Shown here: positions 1 through 11,055 of the stretch, in pieces | Layout: every line of letters begins with the position of its first letter | How positions within the stretch are numbered: position 1 is the first letter of the stretch | DNA from: Hordeum vulgare subsp. vulgare | Lineage: Eukaryota > Streptophyta > Magnoliopsida > Poales > Poaceae | NCBI RefSeq assembly: GCF_904849725.1 | Contig: NC_058521.1 | Span: 344,828,638-344,892,637, forward strand | Direction: 5' to 3' | Length of the DNA: 64,000 bases | Notes under the pieces: generated by a model | The model's database searches: none | Seen by the model: only the letters and a program-made list of their open reading frames with translations | Told to the model about the DNA's origin: nothing | Program-made: the position numbers and the translations under genes

Positions 1-3000
1 GCCGTGCATAGAGAAAACCGCAACGTCGGGCCGCGTCATGCCCCGATGATTGATCAAGCTTTGACCGAAAATGGATTCCGTGTGCTGAGTAGGTACTGAA
101 CTGACCAACTAACCACCTGATTATGCCCCTGGATCACCGGAATTGATCGCCGGAGTTAACCTCCTCGGCACCCCTCTCGGTATAGAGCCCCTCCACTGCT
201 GTCGAACCCCTCGTCAGCATCACCTCCTCCTTCCCTCACTCAGAAGCCTTGCCCAAGACAGAGAAGGGCCTAGGAGAGGCCTTCTTCTCATGAACCTGGT
301 AATTTTAAGCCGTTTTGAAGGTGTCTAGCAGTGTTGGGCATTGTGTCGAGCACCCGATGTGCATGCTCTGGGCACGCCTAGAGTGCATGTTTTGCACGCG
401 CGCAACTGAGCCACCGCGTCCACGCGCCCCTTTCCCTCTGGTCAGCCGCAGAGATGAGTCAAACCCCCCTGACAATTTGTCGCCGCCCTGTGCCTCGCAA
501 CGCTGGCAGCCTGCCGAAGGCAACAACTTCTTCTGTTGCAATGGCAGCATCGCCAAGTCACCTCCGTCCGCCAGCTGGCCGCCGTCCATCCCCTGCATCA
601 TCCTCCTTCTGCCGTTGCAGCTACTGAGCAATGTCGTCGCCCCTGCTTCACCCTACTACTCCCCTGCCATCGCCAGAATCTGCCGCCGTCATTCTTATCC
701 GAGAGCTCCCTTGGAACCGACCCAGAGCCGGCTGTAAAAGGAGGACTTGATCCCCCTTTGAGCAACCAGAGCCTCCCCTCGGCCCTCAGAACCCTCCCCT
801 CGCTCCAATTCCACCTGAGCTGCTCTCTCTGGTCCTCTCTGGGCGCAGCCTTGCCGCCGGCCTCCGGCAAAATTCAGGCAGCCCAAGCCACGCCCTTCTC
901 CTCTCCATCCACTACTAGACGCCCTATGCAGCACCGAACCCATTCCCAGTGTTGGTTCTAGCTATAGTCGCCGTAGGCCAAAGCTGCGTTCGCCGGAGCC
1001 CCCAGTCTGCCGTGGCTGAAAGAGCGCTCGGCCCCGAGCCCCCCAGCAGCCCGTATCGTCTCCATAGGATGAGGCCTCATCCCTGAGCACGCGGATGTGC
1101 TCAGCTCCGGGAGGAGAGCCCCCTAGCATCGGCAAGCATCACCAGAGCTCGCCATTGTCCCTGCCAGGCACGCACGGGAGATGCAGGATGAATCCGACAG
1201 GTGCCCCCACCTGTTGGTGACAGAGCCGTCACCCTCGTAGCGCTAGCCTATGGGTGCGTCTTCCTCGTAGTTAAGCGCCTTCGCACGGGTACGTCTTCAA
1301 TTCTGGAAGGCGTATTCCTCCCCGAACCATATCTTCTCTGTTTCTTTTTAAAAACAAAATTAAACACAAACTTAAAATGGCTCTAACGTTTTATAGAAAA
1401 CTCCAAATGGACTGATTCTTTTTCCCACCCCTTTAAAATTACCTCTAGTTTATTTACATATTTATTTCAAATATATTCAAACAACTTTTGTGTGTTGTTT
1501 TGTGTTTGTGTGTTAATTCAAATATTTTCAAAATAGGATTTTGGAGAGGAGACCAACTTCAAGATTTTGGTGTACACCTCACCCTTATCAAACTCCAAAA
1601 GCATCATCTTGAACTCTAACTTGCATAAAGTTGAGTGATGTTTATGGTGGTGCATCTATTGCGTGATTTTTGGTTTTTTTGATAAAAATCTCGCATGAAA
1701 TCATTCCTTGCATAAGAGCATGTGATGGATATTTTGTTGCTGAGTTTGTGGAAGACAAGTGGTGAGTGGTTATTGCCTCATACCTCGTATGCTATGTTGG
1801 TCTGGACAACCTCAGAGTAAGGTGTGTCGTGGTGGAAATAAGGCCATGGGTTGACATCTAGCGGGATGAGAGTGGTGAGTGAAAGCATGTCGGGGTGTGA
1901 TGGTAGTAACCCTGAGATATTTCCTTCAGCAAGATTGTGTGGTACTAACCCTTGCAGAAGAATATTAAACCTTCTAAGTCGAACGTAGATTGATTCTTGT
2001 CTATGTGTCACCTTATCTTTCGTGCTGCCACACGTCTTTCCGAAAGGGAATTCGGTCTAGTAGGTCGTAAACATATTCTTAGGTACAAACCAAGTAGAGA
2101 GGCCGGGATGAAGGTATCCACGGCCCTAGACTAAATCCAGTCATCCGGTCAGGGGGCATGGGTGTTTCTGTCTGGGACCGAGAGGGAAGGGCCATTACCT
2201 TGTAGCGCACGGCATAAATTTGACCCATGCTAGTCGAGGTCGGAGCCTCCCCATCTTATGGTTTTTCCCTGGCAACGTAGTCCGCGTGAAGTCGGGCTTC
2301 AAGAGGGTAAAAATGGGTGTGTACTAGTTCTAAGAGTTTACTTCTATAAACCGTATGCGGGATTAGTCTGAGTGACTATTGAAACCTCTGGACTGCGAAT
2401 AAAGAGTACACCCTATGCAGAGTCAAAACTATCCGAGTTGCCGCGTCCACGGTGAAGGACGGCTGGTTAACTAGTCAAGTGTCAGTCTTCGGAGGATGTT
2501 AAAGAAATCTTGAGACAAATCATGAAATATGGTGGATGATCATAATTATTATTTTTATTCTGGACTAACCCTATCATTATGTTGGTTGAATATCCCTAGG
2601 ACGATTCTACCTCCTGGATATTCGATATTTATTATTATTTCTTATAAGCCCTTTCCATTGTGTCACCCACACGCGCGACCAAGGCATGCTTACTATTATT
2701 TCTTATAAGCCCTTTATGTGGCGTCCCTCAGATGCCCGAATGAAGAATGCTTATTATTATTTCTTATACGCCCTTTCTATGGTGTCACTTAGACGCTCGA
2801 CTCTGGCAACTGTTTTTGCTTACATGTGAGCCCTTTAGGCGGTGTCGCTCCGACACCCGACCGCGACACACATGTTATTACTTATTTATTATTACCTTCC
2901 TTCCTTGGTTATACAACATTGGTGGAAAATTGCTTATCTGCATAAATGCATCCATGAATTAAATTCTAATGGCATGGCAGAGTTATTAAGTGGATTATGC

Positions 3001-3422
3001 ATGCATCTCACCTGCTTTAACTTTTTTGTTTTCTTAATGTTTGCGAGTACATTCAAAGTATTCACTGGCTTGTCCCTGACTATTGTCTTGGCCAGATTGC
3101 GTTCGGAGAGGAGCACGATGTCGTCAACCCCGGAACATAGGAGCCCAAGATAGCAGCCTTGTAGATAGGAATTTATCCAGGTCAGATGTTCCTGTGGGAA
3201 TGGAGTCCCATGGGCACTAGAGATTCCTCGAGTTGCTTCCGCCGCCAACCTCAGGCTTTTGTCCAAACCAGTAGACCTTATGGTCTTGTAACCCAAATTT
3301 TGTATTTTTCTTGGATATTCTGTATCAAGTGAGTGTCCACCAGCTAACAGTCATCCTGGGGCTGGTGAACACAAAGACCTGTTTTCTCGAAATTATTTTC
3401 GGAAAAACTGGTCGCTACACAT
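1..3422 (+). repeat. Large decayed chromovirus-type LTR, 3' part (left end outside window)
   Basis: No coding sequence is recognisable. The stretch shares its style and several short blocks with the long LTR at 54,761-59,020: both carry a 'GTCCACGGT..AGGAC' block on the plus strand (about 2,440 here, about 58,320 there), followed by several hundred bases to a terminus. The end is placed near 3,420 at the ..GGTCGCTACACA segment. The extra length here is partly explained by a 61-bp tandem repeat at 2,627-2,880. Short proline/serine-rich open frames at 300-960 look like chance frames in GC-rich LTR sequence. The LTR call is inference from resemblance; family and left boundary are not visible. 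Confidence 0.45.
2627..2880 (+). repeat. Four degenerate tandem copies of a ~61-bp unit
   Basis: The block TTATTATTTCTTATAAGCCC followed by a G/C-rich tail ending in CGACC or CCGAA recurs at about 2,631, 2,691, 2,751 and 2,812. The copies differ by point changes, and the fourth is the most diverged. The array lies inside LTR-like sequence and is non-coding. Confidence 0.75.
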
Positions 3423-3529
3423 ACAATCAATGATAATCATGGCACTCATAGCATTTTCTTAAAAAGTTTTAGTTAAATCCAAATTTGAAAAGATTACAGT
3501 TGAGGCAAAGTGAAAACAGGGTGTGACAA
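3423..3529 (-). repeat. Inverted fragment of a chromovirus LTR 5' end
   Basis: On the minus strand this stretch starts at 3,529 with TGTCACACCCTG, the same start as the LTR at 54,761. It continues with similar blocks, including a TTTTCAAATTT block and an ATTG..TTGTATG block. It directly follows the end of a plus-oriented LTR-like region, so two LTR pieces meet in opposite orientation. No primer site follows. The similarity was judged by eye. Confidence 0.45.
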
Positions 3530-4380
3530 TAGTGGAGGTGCAGCACACCTATTCGGTTGATCACTTCGGCACCGTCATTAGAGATTTGCATGTGTTGCAA
3601 CTAGCTATCTCCACTCACCGCTGCCAACCATGTGATCCGGACCTAGCAGTTCACCGCACGGTGTTCCCCCTCAACATACGGAAACCATTAGAGGTGGTGC
3701 ACCTGTGCCGCTCCGGCGAACCTGTGCGCGAGATCCGACGACCGGTTGTTTCATGGAGATCGGATGAGGAGGAGAAGGACCACACGGACACGCTGCCACA
3801 TCTACTTCCCCTACACGACACTGCGTGTCTAGTGGTAACGATCTGTGATCCATGTCCGTAGCATGTTCTTGGTTGTTCTTCGCATAGGAAAATTTAAATT
3901 TGCATGTGATGTGCCTATGGTAGAACCCAACATTTTTTGCATGTTGTCGTTGTTGCTTGCGAGGTTGCCCTGGTCGCCCTTGCCTCCTCGTGCTCGCATG
4001 AAAGCACTATGCCCTGCAAGTGTGTGCGCGCCCTGCCTCGCCCCGCGAGTGCGTCGAGCCGAGACAGCTTCGAACTCGACCTCCTCTACACCCTTACTGC
4101 ATCGTGGCACCACCTTTGGGAACTGACCCCAACACTTTCTGCATCCCCGCTGGACCTTCTCAACCATGGCAGTCGTCGTCGTGCTTGCCTATGTCGTCGC
4201 TCGCTTCCCTGATGCAAGGTAGAAGAAGAATCATCCCTGTTTAGGGTACTTTAACAAGATCGGTGTGCCATATATAGCACATCCCTGCAGCTAGCCCGAT
4301 TAGTCTCTACGCCACGCCTCCACGCAGGAGACAAGGGTTCGAATCCTGGGTCCCCCTTTTTATTATCTACAATTCAAGTG
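3530..4380. other. Unassigned stretch, no recognisable gene
   Basis: Open frames of about 110 codons occur on both strands but match no family I recognise. At about 4,332-4,342 there is a GGTTCGAATCC box like a tRNA T-loop or pol III B box, but no cloverleaf can be formed around it. This may be further LTR sequence. Confidence 0.3.
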
Positions 4381-6757
4381 TCGCTCACATTTGGGCCGCA
4401 GCGGTCAGTGATCCCTGGCACACCACCCTGCAACGTGGCACCGGGGGCCACGTGTCAAAATTAGTGGCTAAGATAGCCCCTCGTAGCCCTGTACTTTTCC
4501 TTTTTATATATTTCGATTTGTACTTTCACATAGTCTTTGGAATTCAGAATATGGGCAAACGTTGCATAAATAATTGAGAAAAGTTTTCCTACCGTAACCT
4601 ATACATGTTATATATGTTTTTGGGTAGAAAAATCCAAATAATCCATATATGACATTAGTTTTATCATTTGAGCAAGTTTGTGTGCATGTTATTTTTGCTG
4701 TGATACCATTTTTTTCTATTTCGTTTGATTTAATCCAGGCACCTTTAGAAATAATTGTGAACATGATAACTGCCCTTGGTAATGCGTACTACCCCGTGGT
4801 ATTTTTGTTTGCCATGAAAATCCATGTTTACATGTTGTTTTCTTGCTGCCAACATTCTATAAGATAATGTTGTTTTAGAGTTCACTAAATTTCACCAACT
4901 CTGGAATCTGGATTGAAACCAAGCATTTTGTCTTGAAGATTGCCATGATTTCATAGCTCTTTTGCAAATACCCATGTGGGACGAATTGAAGTGCATGTTA
5001 TGGAGTTTATGGATGTTCCACTTGTTGCCATGGAATAGCCTTGCTACATAGTTATTTCTTGCTATCAACATTCCTAGCTGATATAAAAAAACTGCTACTT
5101 CACTACTCTGTTTTTTTCGAAGTGTGAGAAACCTCTTATTTAAAATAGCCATGTTGTGTTGATGCTAGCCATGTTTGTGTGCATAATTAGACCATGCTCA
5201 TGTGGAATGAAATGAAGTGCATCATGTCTACTACTATTCTGATAGTTTTCATTCCATTATAAGTCTACAACATATAGTTTTCTTTCTGTCAATATGCCTT
5301 CAAGTTAAAATTGTTTGTGAAAACTGTTATTTTCACTAAGTCCCTAAATACTATGTTTTATAGTTATGTTGTGATCAGCTTTCTACCATGTGATCCATCA
5401 CTCTTTCAAGTATGATTCCTTTTTATGAAATGATGTTTATGTTTTACGTTGCTACCCCATGCTTTATTTCTGCATTTTAGATTCCTGTAGCTTGTGGTTT
5501 TATTGCGTGCAAAGTGCTATGCTGCAGTTTTGGACATATTGCATTGCATAATTGTTTTGCACCTTGTGGGAGTTCTACCCACTTTTGTTCCATGATCTAT
5601 AGGTCCATTAGAACTACGATCTTATGTCCAATCCAATGGCATCCCTGGGATACCAAGGAATTTCCATAACCTCTCTCAAACTCTGTTTCATCATCGTATC
5701 CTTCTGTACCTTATCATGAGAGCAACAAGAGATCCTTAACTCCGATTGCAATGTTATTCGTATGCATTTGCATTGTTTTCATGTGTAGCATTAATCTTTC
5801 ATGTTCATGCATATCCAAATTATTAATATTGATGTTATATTCAGGATGTGAAATAACTAAATAATTGCGTGAGAAAGATGACTGGTATAGGATTGCCATG
5901 TTTCATTCACCACATGATCATGTTGCATAAATGTTTGAGAATTGTGCCTTGGTTGTGTTCTCATTGGATGTTGTTATTTATTTTAGGTAGCATTGGGTGA
6001 CGAGAATGAGTACGAGTAGCCTGTCAAGAATGTTTCCTAAAAGCAAGAGTTCTATCCCACTAAAGAAGCACAAGGAAGGATGATCACCACCCTTGACATT
6101 GTTTCTAAATTTTTTATGCCTAGTTGTCTCGCTTGTATCGTTATGTATCGTTACCTAGCACTTGAATTTCAAGGCCCCCAACATTGGCATGAAAGGCCTC
6201 TAACCCCTCCACTTCCTAACAAACCATTATTTGTCTAAGATACTGCTTGCTGAGCCCCTTCTTATAGTGTCGCTAGTTGCAGGTGGAGGTTGATCCATGT
6301 GACAACATTGATATTTTGGGATATAGCCATATTATTTCTGTTTAATTTAATGCACATATATACTTGGTAAAAGGTGGAAGGCTTGACCTTTTTCTCAGTG
6401 TTTTGTCCCACCTTTGCCGCCCTAATTTCCATCTACGGGTGTTATGCTCCATATTGAGAGCTCCTAACATACTTGGGGTTGTTATGGGGACCCCCTTGAT
6501 TATTCGTTTCGGGATAATACCCTTCCGGAAAGGCCCAACATTGGTACTACATGTGCTTAACAACTTAATAAAAATGCATAGGGCTTAGCTACCCCATGGA
6601 TAATTAATCAACCCTTGGGCCATGCTCCTCATGAGTCTTGGTGCAAACTAGAGCACTGTGCAGGGCCACCCCAGGGCAACTTCGGTGATTTCTATCACAC
6701 CATCATGCACGGAGCTTATTTGGTAGTGCCGTGAGAAGGAGATATAGAAAGCACATA
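4381..6757 (+). repeat. Probable decayed LTR sequence, AT-rich, non-coding
   Basis: No coding frame is convincing. Blocks such as 'GGTAGCATTGGGTGACGAG' (about 5,987) and 'AAAGGCCCAACATTGG' (about 6,530) are of a kind I associate with long Gypsy LTRs of Triticeae. Boundaries and family are not resolved. The Copia LTR at 6,758 interrupts or abuts it. Confidence 0.3.
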
Positions 6758-8264
6758 TGCTCCCTTCAAGGTTTTGATAATTCATGACAACATACATTGT
6801 CTATTGGAATAATATTTGACCTAGTATGTTTGAGATATAGTCCACAAAGAGGATTGGCTAAGGATTGTGAGGAGAATGCCCAAGGAAGGAAGGGAATAGT
6901 ATTGGCCAAGCTTCAAGCATCAATACTCCACATTTTATATTTTGTGAGAAATCGCATTTGAGTCTATAGGGAATTCAATACTATTAAAAGGGGATGAGGT
7001 CACTATGATGATCTAGTTGCACAAGTGCTTAGAGAGAACTACGGAAAATGCTCATGAAATTCTCCAACAAATATTCTATCCAAACCCTAAATGTCCTAAA
7101 TTCGGTGCCACCAAAGATCCATTCGGCCCTACCGAGTTTTACATCACACAGATCCCATGTCAAACCCTAAAGTCTAAGTACCACCAAGTTCCATTTTGTT
7201 GCCACCGAAATCAGCGCCCCCGACTATGTTAACCAGCTTCTTAAAATCGGAATTTCCCTGTTTCGAGAATTGGTCCCACCAAGTTGTGGAAGATGACTAG
7301 GCCAGCCAAAATGGGTACCACCGGGATTCATATATCGGTCTCACCAAAAAAACAAAAGTTGTCACATTTTGCAATAGTCGGTGCTACCGAGTTTCTCTTC
7401 GGTTTCACCGAGTTGGGCAATAATGTTGTAATGATTCAATTTTTGGAGATGCCTATATATACCCACCCACCACCTCTCATTGTCACAGGAAGCACTCAAA
7501 ATGACCCAACACTTGCCAAATCCATTTTTCTAAGAGAGAGCCACCTACTCATGTGTTGAGATCAAGATATTCCAATCCTACCGTATGAATCTTGATTTCT
7601 AGCCTTCCCATGTTGCCTTCCACCCAATAAATCGCTTCTACCCGAGACAAATCTATGAGAGTGTGATTGAGTGTTGAGGAGACTATCTTTTGAAGCACAA
7701 GAGTAAGGAGTTCATCGTACTACCGCATCTATTAACTTTTAGAGAGCGGTGTCTCCTAGATTGGTTAGGTGTCGCTTGGGAGCCAACTAATTCTTGTTGT
7801 CGAGTTGAACCAAGAAGTTTCTATGGGAAAGGAGATCACCTACTTCGTGAACATCTACGCCAAGTGAGGCTAGTCCTTCATGGACGTAAGCCATGATGGA
7901 ATAGACAAGGTTGCTTCTCCGTGGACCCTTCGTGGGTTGAGCTCTCCGTGGACTCGCGCGGTTGTTACCCTCCAGGGGTTGAAGTCTCCATCAACGTGGA
8001 CGTACTATAGCACCACCTATTAGAACCATGCCAAAAATCACTGTGTGAGTATTTGCATGTGATCTTACTAAACTCTACTCCTTACTTTGCACTTGCATGT
8101 ATTTACTTTTTGTTGCTATAATCATAGACTTGCATATGTAGGGTGTGCTTGACTTGCTATACGTGCTAAAATCTGCCAATAATTAAAATTTGCAAAAGGA
8201 TAGGTTTTAGTTTGTGAAGTAGTCTATTCCCCCCCCTCTAGACATCCATTCTATTGATCCCACA
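6758..8264 (+). repeat. Ty1/Copia LTR (SIRE/Maximus-like), plus orientation
   Basis: The stretch begins TGCTCCCTTCAAGG and ends GATCCCACA, giving TG..CA ends, and is directly followed by a tRNA-Met type primer site (ATTGGTATCAGAGC). The interior has 'accaccgagtt'-like short motifs seen in Copia LTRs of this group. The right end is firm because of the primer site; the left end is less certain and I did not find a target duplication. Confidence 0.6.
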
Positions 8265-8278
8265 ATTGGTATCAGAGC
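8265..8278 (+). promoter_or_regulatory. Primer binding site, tRNA-Met type
   Basis: ATTGGTATCAGAGC directly follows the LTR terminus. This is the usual minus-strand primer site of plant Copia (and Tekay-type Gypsy) elements. Confidence 0.8.
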
Positions 8279-8319
8279 ATTGGTCTTCATAGCCTTGGTT
8301 TAATCACCATTGCAGGAAG

Positions 8320-8409
8320 ATGGATGTGTCTAGATTATGGAATCTTAGTTGTGGAGTGCCTATTCTCAATGGGAAGTACTATAGTCAATGGAACAGTGAA
8401 ATGCTTGAC
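8320..8409 (+). pseudogene. Copia gag, first ~30 codons only
   Basis: An ATG 42 bases after the primer site opens a frame with the residues LNGKYYSQWNSEML, a typical start of Copia gag (a 'fill in the blank'/UBN2-type N-terminus binding the capsid region). The frame is lost after about 30 codons, where a second LTR tail begins. It is a fragment of a structural retrotransposon protein and cannot be functional. Confidence 0.6.
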
Positions 8410-8537
8410 TTGCTAAAATTGATAAAACTTGCTCACAACTAAAATTAGGAAAAGGCGAAGTTTTATTTGGTCAAGTAGTCTAATGACCCTCCCCCTCTAG
8501 ACATACTTAGGATCCTATAAGTGGTATCAACGCGAGG
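8410..8537 (+). repeat. Second Copia LTR tail with degenerate primer site
   Basis: The last ~125 bases repeat the end of the LTR at 8,150-8,278 with many changes: CTTGACTTGCT, a CCCCCTCTAGACAT block, then a GGATCC stretch and TGGTATCAACGCGAGG as a degenerate primer site (8,522-8,537). The switch from gag to LTR tail occurs at CTTGACTTGCT, which is present at both places. Confidence 0.6.
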
Positions 8538-8574
8538 TGTGATACTTTTGGGTATTCAGCTCAAAGTGCTACAT

Positions 8575-8748
8575 TCTTGATAAGCATTGTCATTCTATAT
8601 TTTCTTTGCTCGTAATTCTCATGAAGGTTTCCTACTTGGTTATAGATCAAACTCTCACACTTGTCATGTCTACAACAACTTCACTCAGAAAGTAGAGATA
8701 GTAGATGTGAAGTCTGATGAATCTAATGGTTTGCAAGTCGAACAAAGC
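8575..8748 (+). pseudogene. Copia pol fragment (post-integrase region)
   Basis: The frame contains EGFLLGYRSNSHTCHVYN, a diverged form of the conserved block that follows the integrase core of Copia polyproteins (usually EG.FLGYS.NSRAYRV.N). It continues for about 50 codons and then runs into an (AC)n repeat. About 3 kb of internal sequence between gag start and this piece is missing, so this is an internally deleted relic. It has no initiation context of its own. Confidence 0.65.
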
Positions 8749-8872
8749 AGCACACGCGTGCGCACACACACACACACAAACACGTAGCAGCACACACGCA
8801 CGTAGAGCATTAATAGCACACATGTGTGTGCACATACACAAGCCGCAGCACACGTGCGTGCACACAAACATA
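8749..8872. repeat. Imperfect (AC)n/(GTGCAC) microsatellite
   Basis: Alternating purine-pyrimidine tracts such as CACACACACACA and GCGTGCGCAC, interrupted by AGCAG blocks. The cysteine-rich open frames on the minus strand here are products of the repeat. Confidence 0.85.
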
Positions 8873-8879
8873 TCACATG

Positions 8880-9236
8880 AGGGGCAAAAGAGTCTTTTCA
8901 ACTATCAGTTAGGCTTAAAATGACCAAAAGTGTTGTAAAAGGCATAAAATTTAGAATCATTGTTAGATAGGGAAGAAATTATTTGTCTATGTCAAATAAG
9001 CCGTAAAGTTTAAGCACGGTGTTAAATAAGGAATTCTCCCTTTTTACATACATGGTCCTTTTTTATGCTGGTAATCAACTCAGCCTTGTGGATTTCTTTC
9101 TTTTTTTACCTTGTACCTATCCTGCATGGAGAGAACTCGAAAGGTATGGATTTTTTCTTTTTTAACATGCGGTTGTCCTTTTTTACTTGATTAACATATT
9201 AGAACATGAAAGGTGCGTGTAATCTGTGTGTCATTT
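8880..9236. other. AT-rich stretch without recognised content
   Basis: It contains T-rich runs and no conserved motif or credible frame. Confidence 0.4.
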
Positions 9237-10497
9237 GGATATCTTTCCCTGTTTTATAACATCTCCAATAGCACGTCTAAATGGATGTGTATGCATGTTT
9301 TAGATGATATGGCCCAACAACAAGCGTCCATGAACTCGTCTAAACGGACGTGTAAATGTGCACATCGTCTAAATGGGACTCGACATCGTCCACGGCTGGA
9401 CCATGTGAACCCGTCGTCCAAAGCTCAACCGAAGGACAGGTTTCTCCTTCCCGTGATCACTAGGAAGAGGAGCCCTACCATCATGAGAACGTCGTCGTGC
9501 CGCACCACCACACCCGGCCGAGGTATGCCCTTTTTGCTCCAGATGTCCTTATCGTCGCCGCGCTCGAGGGGAAGGGAGTGTCGCCGCCGTCGTGCTCGTG
9601 GAGGGGGAGGGGAGTGCCGCCACCGCCACCGCGATGCCCAGGGGAGGGGAGGATCACCGTGCCGCCGCGCTTAGGGAGGGAGTGGGAGGGATGTTGTCAC
9701 CACGACGTGACTCCAGCAGATGCCGTGATGCGGGGGGAGGGAGGAACGAGAGCACAGGGATGTGCTCTGTCTATGTCCTTTCGGTAACATCATTTGGACT
9801 CTTCAATGTCCGAATGTGTGTATTCCCTCAATTTTTTTGCAGACGGAAGAGAAGCAAATTACAATAAAAGAGAGACAGATGGGGAACCATGAGAGGGAGA
9901 GACAATGGCAATCCAGGAGAGGGAGAGGCAAGTGATAATCCAAGTGAGGGAAATCGCACAAATACAGTTTGAGTTAGAAGAGAAGATCATGTCCATGGAC
10001 ACTGATGCTATGAGTGGGGCACAACAACAATACTACATGAACAAGCAGAATGAGATTGCCACTCGCCGATAGAACACATCAGGTTTTTCGTGTAAACTAA
10101 TGATGCAAGAATTAGTTCATCATCGTCCAATGAATATGATGACGACGAATTAGTGAGCATATCCAAAATAAATCCTGCTTCACTCATTGTGTTGTATGAG
10201 AGAATACATAGGGACTTGGAAGAGAGATCAGAGGAGCACAAGATGGAATAATTTGAGAGAGGTGGGAACGGGTGTTTTATATAGGCTTGGAATAGAGTCG
10301 TTGGAATAGATCTATTGAAGGTTATAAAATGGTAGTTAAATTGGTAGTTACAAAATAATATTAAAATATAGGAAACGTAATATAGACGTTCTGTATATAG
10401 ATGTTCTCCTATAAAACTGGACGTCTATATGAGAGAATCATTTTAGAACATTGTCTATATGAATATATGAACATTCAGATATAGATAGGCTATTACG
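9237..10497 (+). mobile_element. Possible PIF/Harbinger-type DNA transposon remnant
   Basis: The stretch starts with ACATCTCCAATAGCACGTC, of the kind found at Harbinger ends. Around 9,985-10,070 it encodes, on the plus strand, a frame with MDTDAMSGAQQQYYMNKQ. That resembles the C-terminal region of the NAM-associated/Myb-like accessory protein of plant PIF/Harbinger elements. No DDE transposase is seen and matching terminal repeats were not found. The GC-rich part (9,480-9,760) gives arginine- and glycine-rich frames without recognisable domains. Confidence 0.25.
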
Positions 10498-10998
10498 TCG
10501 GAATTTTATGGTGAGGCTTTACTTGTTTTTATGTGAGGTTGTCCTTTTTTTATTTTTATGTGGATAATTAGCTGGACTGTTTAGATTTACTTCTCTTTTG
10601 TACGTTGCACTTTTTTGCATGGGGCTTTATTTTATTTTTAAGTGATGATATCGCTTTTTATTATGCTGAGGTTATGGAGGCTTATTTGTTTTGTATACCA
10701 CTAATGTTGGACCTATCAGATGCCTCTTTTTTGTGCTGTGGGGCCATGTGCGTTACGTATTTTTTCCTTTTATTCTGAATGTAAATTCTACAATTCGGCG
10801 GTGTAATTAATTTTGATGATGTAAATTAACGAGTGATGTTAAAAATGACTTCAATTAGTAAATATAAGATATAATAATGTTTGAGTTGTACAAATGATCA
10901 TTTTGCTAATAATCCATCTAGGGTTGGTGATGTGCTAATAATTCATAGTGAGACTTTAGATTTGATTTCAATGGACTACATAGATGGTTATACATGTA
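10498..10998. other. AT-rich intergenic stretch, nothing recognised
   Basis: T-rich, many short repeats of TTTTTA type; no frame or motif that I can support. Confidence 0.4.
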
Positions 10999-11055
10999 CT
11001 CCCTCTGTAAACAAATATAAGAGCTCTTAGAACACTACTTTAGTGATCTAGGGAG
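10999..11055. mobile_element. Truncated Stowaway-type MITE
   Basis: CTCCCTCTGT preceded by TA, then AAACAAATATAAGAGC and ACTACTTTAGTGATCTA, ending GGGAG. These are the ends and central palindrome of a Stowaway (Tc1/Mariner-derived) MITE. Most of the right arm is missing. Confidence 0.65.

Noticed and set aside
3523..3861. 112-codon plus-strand frame
   Set aside because: No recognised domain, no start context, and surrounded by LTR-like sequence.
4281..4360. tRNA-like GGTTCGAATCC box suggesting a tRNA gene or SINE
   Set aside because: No acceptor stem or cloverleaf forms and no poly-T terminated SINE body or target duplication is seen; such boxes occur by chance in LTR sequence.
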